Shown here: positions 34,025 to 40,629 of the stretch, in pieces | Numbering within the stretch: the first letter of the stretch is position 1 | Layout of the letters: each line of letters opens with the position of its first letter | Assembly: GCA_004134985.1 (NCBI GenBank) | Contig: REGQ01000041.1 | Location: 1-40,629, forward strand | Reading direction: 5' to 3' | Source: Paenibacillaceae bacterium | GTDB lineage: Bacteria > Bacillota > Bacilli > Paenibacillales > Paenibacillaceae | Length of the DNA stretch: 40,629 bases | Program-made: the position numbers and the translations under genes | Notes under the pieces: model-generated | The model's database searches: none | Told to the model about the DNA's origin: nothing | Seen by the model: only the letters and a program-made list of their open reading frames with translations

Positions 34025-35185
34025 ATGGCTCGTAATGAAATGATGGCAATGCTGCTGGCAGGGGGAGAAGGGAAGCGCCTTGGTGTATTGACGAAGGATT
34101 TGGCCAAGCCGGCCGTTCATTTTGGAGGAAAGTATCGGATTATTGATTTTACTTTGAGCAATTGCGCACACTCAGGAATTGATACGGTTGGCGTGCTGAC
34201 TCAATACCAGCCCCTTGTGCTTAACCAGTATCTGGGGATCGGCAGTCCATGGGGATTGGATCGGCGGGATGGCGGGATGGCTGTCCTCCCTCCCTATGTC
34301 AAGTCCAAAGGCGGGACATGGTATAAGGGCACTGCGAATGCCATTTATCAGAATATGGGTTTTATCGACCGCTATGATCCGGAATATGTACTCATTATAT
34401 CTGGTGATCATATTTATACGATGAATTATGATACGATGCTTGCCCACCACAAGCAGCAGGGAGCCGATGTCACCATTGCGGTGCTGGAGGTCGACTGGAA
34501 GGAAGCAAGTCGTTTTGGACTGATGGATGTGGATGAGGACGGCTGGGTGACCGAGTTTCAAGAGAAACCGAAAGTGCCGACAAGCAATCTGGCTTCCATG
34601 GGTGTTTATATTTTTTCATGGCCGGTACTTCAGCAGTATTTGATACGTGATGAGGCGAACAGACAGTCGAGCAATGATTTCGGCAAGGATATCATTCCGA
34701 TGATGCTGGCGGATAACGTCAAGCTGAGCGCATATTCTTTCACAGGCTATTGGAAAGACGTCGGAACGATTGAAAGCCTTTGGGAAGGCAATATGGACTT
34801 GTTATCCGAGTCTCCCGGACTTAATTTGAACGATAAGGATTGGCGGATTTATTCGGTCAACCCGAACCGGCCGGCGCAATATATTGCCCCGGATGCCGAA
34901 GTGGTAAGCTCGCTGATTACGGAAGGCTGTTTCGTGGAAGGCAGCGTGCAGCGATCTGTATTGTTCCATGGCGTGCAGGTGGGGGCCAATGCCCTGATCA
35001 AGGAATCTGTCATTATGCCAGGCGCCAAAATCGGCAGCAATGCGCGTATTTACCGGGCGATCGTCGGTGAAGGCGCGGTGATCGAAGCGAATGTTACGAT
35101 CGGAGATCCGGACAGCGCATCGATTACCGTCGTTGCGAGCGATGAATATATCGGATACCACAAGGCGCTTCAGGAGGTGGAATAG
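34025..35185 (+). CDS. glgC: Glucose-1-phosphate adenylyltransferase, catalytic subunit GlgC
   Basis: A 386-residue enzyme making ADP-glucose from ATP and glucose-1-phosphate, the committed step of glycogen synthesis. The nucleotide-binding motif is A12-G-G-E-G-K-R18-L with L22-T and A27-K-P; '[14 protein letters not shown]', 'GTANAIYQN', '[11 protein letters not shown]' and 'FQEKPK' follow. The C-terminal third is a left-handed beta helix of hexapeptides. The ATG at 34025 has AGGGGAG eight bases upstream; a GTG at 34016 is rejected. It is followed within three bases by glgD. In Bacilli GlgC and GlgD form a mixed tetramer. Confidence 0.95.
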   Translation: MARNEMMAMLLAGGEGKRLGVLTKDLAKPAVHFGGKYRIIDFTLSNCAHSGIDTVGVLTQYQPLVLNQYLGIGSPWGLDRRDGGMAVLPPYVKSKGGTWYKGTANAIYQNMGFIDRYDPEYVLIISGDHIYTMNYDTMLAHHKQQGADVTIAVLEVDWKEASRFGLMDVDEDGWVTEFQEKPKVPTSNLASMGVYIFSWPVLQQYLIRDEANRQSSNDFGKDIIPMMLADNVKLSAYSFTGYWKDVGTIESLWEGNMDLLSESPGLNLNDKDWRIYSVNPNRPAQYIAPDAEVVSSLITEGCFVEGSVQRSVLFHGVQVGANALIKESVIMPGAKIGSNARIYRAIVGEGAVIEANVTIGDPDSASITVVASDEYIGYHKALQEVE

Positions 35186-35187
35186 CG

Positions 35188-36300
35188 ATGAGCAATCAAT
35201 TGATGGGTGTCATTAATTTAATTCATGAACCGGATGAGCTTGAAGCGCTGACTGCGGGCCGTTGTGTAGCTACGGTGCCCTTTGGCGGCCGCTATCGACT
35301 GATTGACTTTACGCTGTCAAGCATGGTGAACTCCGGCATTTCCAAGGTAGCTGTATTCGCCCATACGAAATACCGTTCCTTGATGGATCACCTTGGCTCA
35401 GGCAGGCATTGGGATTTGCATCATCGCCAGAGCGGGCTGTTCGTGCTCCCTCCGGTAGCAGACGATATGAGCGACTTGCGGAAGGGAGATCTGTATCACT
35501 TCTTTCAGCATCGGGATTACTTCAAGCGCAGCCAGGCCGAATACGTCGTGGTGACACGCAGTCATATGCTATGCAACATTGACTTCACGCAAGTACTGGC
35601 CGAGCATTTGGAGAAAAATGCGGACATCACCGTTGTGTGCAAACAGCAGAACGACCATCTGAGCGGCAAAGCAAGAAAAGTGAAGCTCGGCGAAGCGGGG
35701 CGTGTTGTGGATATGCAGGATCATTACGGGCGGCTGCAGAGCGATATCGTCTCTATGGAAATGTATGTCATGAAAAAAGAGCTGCTCCTCGACCTTGTCG
35801 AATCTTCACTTGCTCAGGGGAAAGACCATTTGGTTCGCGATGCGATTATGTCTAAAATCGACGAGTTGAATATCCACGCCTATTTGTACGAAGGGTACCT
35901 CGGCATTATCAATACGATTACAAGCTACTATCGCAATAGCATGGAACTGCTGAAGCCTGACGTATGGAAAGGACTGTTTTTTGAACCGGGGCCGATCTAT
36001 ACGAAGGTAAAGGATGAACCGCCGGCAACCTATTTGGAAGGCGCCAAAACAAGCAATTCGCTCGTTGCCAATGGCTGTATTATTGAAGGCACGGTCATTA
36101 ACAGTATTTTGTTCCGCGGCGTTCATATCCGCAAAGGGGCGGTTGTGCGCAACAGCATTATTATGCAGAACGGTATCATTGGCGAAGGCAGCGCCATCGA
36201 CCATGTTATCTTCGACAAGGAAGTTCAGATTGAGACGGGACGAGACATACGCGGTGCTGCAGATGCGCCGTTCATTGCCATCAAACGCAAAGTCATCTGA
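35188..36300 (+). CDS. glgD: Glycogen biosynthesis subunit GlgD
   Basis: A 370-residue GlgC paralogue. It keeps 'FGGRYRLIDFTLSSMVNSGI' and the beta-helix C-terminus, but the nucleotide-binding G-G-x-G-x-R motif of GlgC is replaced by 'MGVINLIHEPDELEALTAGRC', so it is a regulatory subunit with little or no activity of its own. It starts two bases after the glgC stop with GGAGG upstream. In Bacilli it raises the activity of GlgC in the complex. Confidence 0.94.
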   Translation: MSNQLMGVINLIHEPDELEALTAGRCVATVPFGGRYRLIDFTLSSMVNSGISKVAVFAHTKYRSLMDHLGSGRHWDLHHRQSGLFVLPPVADDMSDLRKGDLYHFFQHRDYFKRSQAEYVVVTRSHMLCNIDFTQVLAEHLEKNADITVVCKQQNDHLSGKARKVKLGEAGRVVDMQDHYGRLQSDIVSMEMYVMKKELLLDLVESSLAQGKDHLVRDAIMSKIDELNIHAYLYEGYLGIINTITSYYRNSMELLKPDVWKGLFFEPGPIYTKVKDEPPATYLEGAKTSNSLVANGCIIEGTVINSILFRGVHIRKGAVVRNSIIMQNGIIGEGSAIDHVIFDKEVQIETGRDIRGAADAPFIAIKRKVI

Positions 36301-36352
36301 TTCGCCCTAACATATAGAGAGAGAATGAATCAGGCTTGGATGGAGGAGACCT

Positions 36353-37798
36353 ATGAACATACTGTTTGCTGCCTCCGAAGCAATGCCGCTGGCCAAAACA
36401 GGCGGTCTCGGGGATGTAGCGGGAGCGCTGCCCAAGGCTATCCGTGACAAGGGGGCTGACATTCGGGTGATTTTGCCGAAATACAGTTCGGTTCCGGCTT
36501 TGTATGCAGATCGGTTTCGCAGGAAGGCGGTCTACACAGTTCGGATGGGCTGGCGGGAGCAGGCTTGCGGCTTGCTGGAGGCGGAAATTGACGGTCTGCG
36601 GTTTTACCTGATCGAAAATGATGATTACTTTAAACGCGAGGGACTGTATGGCTATGAAGATGAGGCGGAACGCTTCGTTTTCTTCTGTCTTGCTGTTATC
36701 GGCGCGCTGCCCCATCTTGCTTTTCATCCGGATATCATTCATTGCAATGACTGGCAGACGGGATTAATCCCGCTGCTGCTCAAGCACCAGGCGGCTGAGA
36801 ACACGCAATTGCGAAATATTCGAACCGTATTCACGATACATAATCTTCAGTATCAGGGCATTTTCCCGCAGGAGGTGCTGAGCGATTTGCTCACCGCCTT
36901 GCCTGAGCTGTTTACTGTTGATGGCTTCGAATTTTACGGTGAAGGCAATTGTATGAAAGCAGGGATCACCTATGCGGACAAGCTGACAACGGTCAGCCAT
37001 ACGTATGCTGAGGAGATTGTAACTGACGAAGGCGGGGCGCTGCTTGGCGCCTTGCTGCGGCATCGGGCCAATGATTTGGTCGGCATTGTCAACGGGATTG
37101 ACACCGTTTCTTTCGATCCGATGAATGATCCGGCGATCAGCAGTCCTTATCGAAACTCGCTGGCGAGAAAGCTTCCCAACAAACAGGCGCTTCAGGAGGA
37201 ACTGGGACTTGTGCAATCGGAAGATACAGCGGTCATCGGCATCGTCTCCCGTCTGACGGAGCAGAAAGGCTTGGACCTGCTTGAAGCGGTGTTAAAGGAG
37301 TTGCTGGCCGAACAATTGCAGTTGGTTGTGTTGGGGGTGGGGGATGCCCGCTATGAAAGGCTGTTTGCTAACGCGCAGAACGACTATCCGGGGAAAGTGG
37401 CCGTACGGTTCGTACATGATGAGGAACTGGCCAGGCGAATTTATGCAGGGGCAGATATGTTCTTGATGCCGTCGCGCTTCGAGCCGTGCGGATTAAGCCA
37501 ACTGATCGCGCTTCATTATCGGACAATTCCGATTGTTCGGTCAACGGGGGGGCTGAAGGACACTGTCTTCCCCTTCAATCATTCAACAGGCAGCGGAAAT
37601 GGTCTATCTTTTGCAGCTTACGACCCTGAGGAACTGCTAATTGCTGTCCGCGATGCGCTTGCGCTCTATGAAAACAAATTGCTGTGGAAAAAAATCGTTG
37701 AGAACTGCACTAGAGGAGACTATAGCTGGAATCGATCTGCAGCCCGCTATATGGAACTGTACCGCCAACTTCTGCTGCAGCGAAAGGGGAATGAATAA
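36353..37798 (+). CDS. glgA: Glycogen synthase GlgA (GT5)
   Basis: A 481-residue glucosyltransferase that adds glucose from ADP-glucose to growing alpha-1,4-glucan. The ADP-glucose lysine motif is K15-T-G-G-L near the N-terminus; 'IHCNDWQTGLIPLLL', 'FTIHNLQYQGIF', 'GIVNGID', 'RLTEQKGLDLL' and 'MPSRFEPCGLSQLIALHY' with the E-x7-E-type motif are present. It starts 52 bases after glgD with GGAGGA as ribosome binding site. The stop codon is directly followed by the ATG of the hydrolase. Confidence 0.96.
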   Translation: MNILFAASEAMPLAKTGGLGDVAGALPKAIRDKGADIRVILPKYSSVPALYADRFRRKAVYTVRMGWREQACGLLEAEIDGLRFYLIENDDYFKREGLYGYEDEAERFVFFCLAVIGALPHLAFHPDIIHCNDWQTGLIPLLLKHQAAENTQLRNIRTVFTIHNLQYQGIFPQEVLSDLLTALPELFTVDGFEFYGEGNCMKAGITYADKLTTVSHTYAEEIVTDEGGALLGALLRHRANDLVGIVNGIDTVSFDPMNDPAISSPYRNSLARKLPNKQALQEELGLVQSEDTAVIGIVSRLTEQKGLDLLEAVLKELLAEQLQLVVLGVGDARYERLFANAQNDYPGKVAVRFVHDEELARRIYAGADMFLMPSRFEPCGLSQLIALHYRTIPIVRSTGGLKDTVFPFNHSTGSGNGLSFAAYDPEELLIAVRDALALYENKLLWKKIVENCTRGDYSWNRSAARYMELYRQLLLQRKGNE

Positions 37799-39769
37799 AT
37801 GGCCCGTCATCTTGTGGTTGGAAATGGAAAGCTGCTCGTCAATCTGGATAATCATTGTTACATCAGGGATATTTACTATCCTTATGTCGGCCAGTTAAAT
37901 CATGTGGGAGGGCAGCGGTGCCGGTTTGGCGTCTGGGTGGAAGGGATGTTCTCCTGGCTGGATGAGCCGGAATGGCAAATTCACCTTGATTATGTCGAGG
38001 ATTCCCTTGTTACGAATGTGACGGCTCTCAATGACCGGCTTGGGTTGGAGCTTTACATCAACGACGGGATTCATCAGCGGGAGTGCATTTATATCAAGCG
38101 AATTGTGGTGCGCAACCGCTTTGCAGAGGAGCGGGAGGTTAGATTGTTCTTTAACCAGGATCTGATGATTGACGGCACTGAGGTGGGCGATACAGCGGCT
38201 TACTATCCTGAAAATCAAACCTTGTTTCATTACAAGCGTTCCTCTTACTTTATGTTTAACGGTTTTTCCGACGAAGGCGGCATTAGACAGTATTCGACAG
38301 GCATCAAAAGGTTCGGGTCCGCAGAAGGCACATGGCGCGATGCAGAAGACGGGGTTTTGATGGGCAATGCGATCGCACAAGGTTCTGTGGACAGTACGAT
38401 CAGTTTTCAAGCCAAGCTGCCTGCCGGCGGCGAGCGAACGTTCTATTATTGGATGTCGATCGGCAATGATCTGGAGGAAGTGAAGCGGCTTAACCAGTAC
38501 GTGCAGGACAGCCATCCTGAGAAGCTGCTGAGCCGTATCGTCATTTACTGGAAAAATTGGCTTACGCGAGCGGGCATGGATTTTGGCGATCTGCCGGAGG
38601 ACGTTGTCAAACTCTACAATCAGAGTCTGCTGATCGTCAGAACGCAAATCGATGAGCATGGCGCGATCCTTGCGGCGAATGATACGGATATTCTGCAATA
38701 TAATCGCGACCACTACAGTTATATGTGGCCGCGTGACGGGGCTTTGATTGCAGATTCAATGTCACTGGCCGGTTATCAAAGCGTTATCTCGCCTTTCTTC
38801 CAGTTTTGCGCCGATACGCTGTCCCCGGAAGGCTACCTGTATCACAAGTACAATCCGGACGGTACGGTAGGCTCCAGCTGGCATCCTTACATCGTTCAGG
38901 GAAATGAGCGGATTCCGTTGCAGGAAGATGAGACCGCCCTTGTACTGTATGCGCTGTGGAAAGACTATACGCGTCATCAAGTGATTGAACTTCCGCAGTC
39001 GCTCTATAGCAACCTGATTCGCAAAGCTGCCCGGTTTCTGAGCGAATATGTAGATCATGAGCTGAACCTGCCAAAACCGAGCTATGATTTATGGGAAGAG
39101 CGCTATGGCATTTGGACCTATACGTCTGCTTCCGTCTATGCCGGCTTAATGGCGGCGGCGTATTTCACCGATCTGTTCGGCGATTACGAGCGAAGCGACC
39201 ACTATCGCCACATTGCGGAAACGATCAAACAGGGCATGATTACGCATCTGTGGGATGAGGAAGCGGGGCGCTTCGCGCGCGGCCTTGTGCAGAAGGACGG
39301 CTTCTGGGTCAAGGATATGACACTGGAGAGCAGCATGTTCGGTCTATGGGAGTTTGGCGTCCTTCCTGTGGACGACAGCCGTGTGGCGAGCACGATGCAG
39401 GCCATCAAGCAGGGCTTGGCCATACAGACCGAGGTTGGCGGAATCGCCCGGTATACGAACGATTATTATTTCCAGCAGTCGGGGGATATTGAGAAGGTGC
39501 CTGGCAATCCGTGGATTATTTGTACGCTGTGGTCTGCCAACTATGAGATCGCGTCGGCTTCATCGCTTGCGGATTTGGCCGCGCCGAAGCAGACGCTGGA
39601 ATGGGTAGTCAGACAGGCGCTGCAAAGCGGCATTTTGCCTGAGCAGCTTAGCCCGCATGATGGCGCACCGCTTTCGGTTGCGCCGCTCACCTGGTCGCAT
39701 GCGACATTCGTGCAGAGTGTATGCAAATACGTCAAGAAATACGCGGAGTTGTCTGGCAAACCAGGGTGA
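37799..39769 (+). CDS. Glycoside hydrolase family 15 (glucoamylase-type)
   Basis: A 656-residue cytosolic enzyme without signal peptide. The beta-sandwich N-terminal domain ('HLVVGNGKLLVNLDNHCYIRDIYYPYVG') is followed by the (alpha/alpha)6 barrel with 'YNRDHYSYMWPRDGALIADSM', 'QEDETALVLYALW' and 'PLTWSHATFVQ'. E378 and E615 are the likely catalytic acid and base. The family releases glucose from the ends of alpha-glucans or hydrolyses trehalose or isomaltose; the exact substrate is unknown. It starts with no gap after the glgA stop, with AAAGGGG nine bases upstream, so translation is coupled. The gene occupies the place glgP has in B. subtilis. Confidence 0.9.
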   Translation: MARHLVVGNGKLLVNLDNHCYIRDIYYPYVGQLNHVGGQRCRFGVWVEGMFSWLDEPEWQIHLDYVEDSLVTNVTALNDRLGLELYINDGIHQRECIYIKRIVVRNRFAEEREVRLFFNQDLMIDGTEVGDTAAYYPENQTLFHYKRSSYFMFNGFSDEGGIRQYSTGIKRFGSAEGTWRDAEDGVLMGNAIAQGSVDSTISFQAKLPAGGERTFYYWMSIGNDLEEVKRLNQYVQDSHPEKLLSRIVIYWKNWLTRAGMDFGDLPEDVVKLYNQSLLIVRTQIDEHGAILAANDTDILQYNRDHYSYMWPRDGALIADSMSLAGYQSVISPFFQFCADTLSPEGYLYHKYNPDGTVGSSWHPYIVQGNERIPLQEDETALVLYALWKDYTRHQVIELPQSLYSNLIRKAARFLSEYVDHELNLPKPSYDLWEERYGIWTYTSASVYAGLMAAAYFTDLFGDYERSDHYRHIAETIKQGMITHLWDEEAGRFARGLVQKDGFWVKDMTLESSMFGLWEFGVLPVDDSRVASTMQAIKQGLAIQTEVGGIARYTNDYYFQQSGDIEKVPGNPWIICTLWSANYEIASASSLADLAAPKQTLEWVVRQALQSGILPEQLSPHDGAPLSVAPLTWSHATFVQSVCKYVKKYAELSGKPG

Positions 39770-39840
39770 CTTGCCGGCGATAAAAAAACCGGGGCATTTG
39801 CCCAATGTCATTAAGTTAAGGCACAGGGCCAAAAATCAAG

Positions 39841-39879
39841 AAAAAGAGCGGTTATCGAAAAGATACCCGCTCTTTTTTT
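39841..39879 (+). terminator. Terminator-like hairpin near the left end of the IS element
   Basis: AAAAAGAGCGGTTATC (39841-39856) pairs with GATACCCGCTCTTTTT (39862-39877) except for one T-C mismatch, with loop GAAAA and a T run to 39879. Inside an IS end it would stop outside transcription (here from the glg operon) from reaching the transposase, and it could also be the end of the glg transcript. Confidence 0.8.
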
Positions 39880-39958
39880 GCTTGAAATGGCAAAAAGGAC
39901 TTGACAAGCAGTTGGAAGTGTGTGGCGAAGCCCCTTGAAGAACGAGGAGGTTACGCCA

Positions 39959-40629
39959 ATGAATGAGTATGCAAATTCGCTAAAAGAGACGCTGACATCC
40001 CTCATACGAGAAATGTCAGCCGTACCAGCACCTTATGTCAAAAACCCTGAAAAAGATTTTACCCGAAAGAAGAAGCTGCCCTTTGAAACCGTGATGAAAC
40101 TCCTGATCTCCATGGGGGGCAACAGCCTATATAAGGAACTCTTGGAATCGCAGGGCTATGACGTAAACACCGCAACCACTTCTGCTTTTGTCCAGCAGAG
40201 GAATAAAATCCTGCCGTCTGCTGTGGAATTCTTGTTTCACGAATTTACGCAATCGTATACGGACATCAAGGATTACCGTGGGTATCGATTACTCGCCGTT
40301 GACGGTTCGGATTTGCATATCGCAACGGATGCTGCGGACACGGACAGCTATTTTCAAAGTCAACCGAACACAAAGGGCTATAACCTTCTGCATTTGAACG
40401 CAGCCTATGACCTCTGCAACAAACTTTACGTGGATGCCATTGTTCAGCCGCGAAGGCTATGCAACGAGGGAAGGGCGCTGGCTGCTATGGTTGACCGTTC
40501 TCCCATTAAGGGCAGAACGATTGTTATTGCCGATCGAGGTTATGAAAGTTAGAACAATTTTGCGCATATTGAACGCAAAGGGTGGAGCTATGTCATACGG
40601 GTCAAGGATTTGGATTCCAATGGTATTCT
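39959..40629 (+). pseudogene. IS4-family transposase with in-frame amber stop, truncated by window end
   Basis: The ATG at 39959 (GAGGAGG eight bases upstream) opens a transposase of the IS4 DDE group. The first catalytic D115 is in 'LLAVDGSD' and the second D192 in 'VIADRGYES', the start of the Y-(2)-R-(3)-E-(6)-K region. At codon 198 (40550-40552) TAG replaces what is normally a Tyr codon. The same frame continues without break after it as 'NNFAHIERKGWSYVIRVKD' to the window end, still typical of the family. The third catalytic residue (Glu) lies beyond. So the gene was intact until recently and now gives a 197-residue fragment unless the stop is suppressed. A base-call error is possible. 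Confidence 0.85.

Larger units (their letters stand above)
39803..40629 (+). mobile_element. IS4-family insertion sequence, left part (continues beyond window)
   Basis: The left end is probably at about 39803: the stretch AATGTCATTAAGTTAAGG (39804-39821) resembles the terminal repeat of E. coli IS4 as I recall it (AATG, then AGTTAAGG at the same distance). A strong hairpin and the transposase follow in the usual order. The right end, and any target duplication, lie outside the window. It begins 33 bases after the stop of the GH15 gene, so it separates the glg operon from whatever followed. Confidence 0.6.

Overview
The window looks like chromosomal DNA of an endospore-forming member of the Bacilli, most likely Paenibacillaceae. 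The reasons are strong AGGAGG-type ribosome binding sites with occasional TTG/GTG starts, a CwlD-type spore-cortex amidase, YqzE/YqhG/YqhH orthologues, HelD, and a glgC-glgD glycogen locus. No rRNA, tRNA, CRISPR array, prophage or origin was seen. Assignments come from reading the proteins and motifs; no database search was run.

Layout. (1) 1-5.2 kb: a PssA-like membrane protein that has lost its catalytic aspartates; a divergent ArsR-type repressor plus AHSA1/SRPBCC protein pair; and a translationally coupled response regulator - sensor kinase - lipoprotein operon. (2) 5.6-16.0 kb: a peptide-utilisation locus with a ROK-family regulator, an asparaginase II (ReAV type), a complete peptide ABC importer (binding lipoprotein, two permeases, two ATPases), an M17 aminopeptidase and a ROK sugar kinase. 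(3) 16-25 kb: a small Sm-like protein, an amidohydrolase of the MTA/SAH deaminase group, a divergent polysaccharide deacetylase, cwlD, yqzE, an unknown secreted protein, yqhG-yqhH, and a membrane-anchored YfjL-like protein with a copper-amine-oxidase-like stalk domain. (4) 25.6-29 kb: helD, a lipoprotein and a DUF1294 protein, probably one operon, ending at a bidirectional terminator. (5) 29-33.7 kb: a 901-residue TPM-domain/coiled-coil protein with a Ser/Gly/Asn tail, an AraC regulator and a divergent sugar-phosphate isomerase. (6) 34-39.8 kb: the glycogen operon glgC-glgD-glgA with a GH15 glucoamylase-type hydrolase directly attached. (7) 39.8 kb to the end: the left part of an IS4-family element whose transposase carries an in-frame amber stop.

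How the genes fit together. The peptide locus would import peptides, trim them and deamidate asparagine, with a sugar kinase at the end that hints at a sugar-decorated substrate. The glycogen operon makes ADP-glucose and glycogen and carries its own hydrolase instead of the usual phosphorylase; glgB is not in the window. Two ATPases of families that recycle RNA polymerase (YqhH, RapA-like, and HelD) sit less than 2 kb apart. I found no clear novel defence or biosynthetic system. The most unusual items are the catalytically dead PssA homologue, the asparaginase/peptidase/ROK-kinase peptide operon, and the TPM/coiled-coil/Ser-Gly protein.
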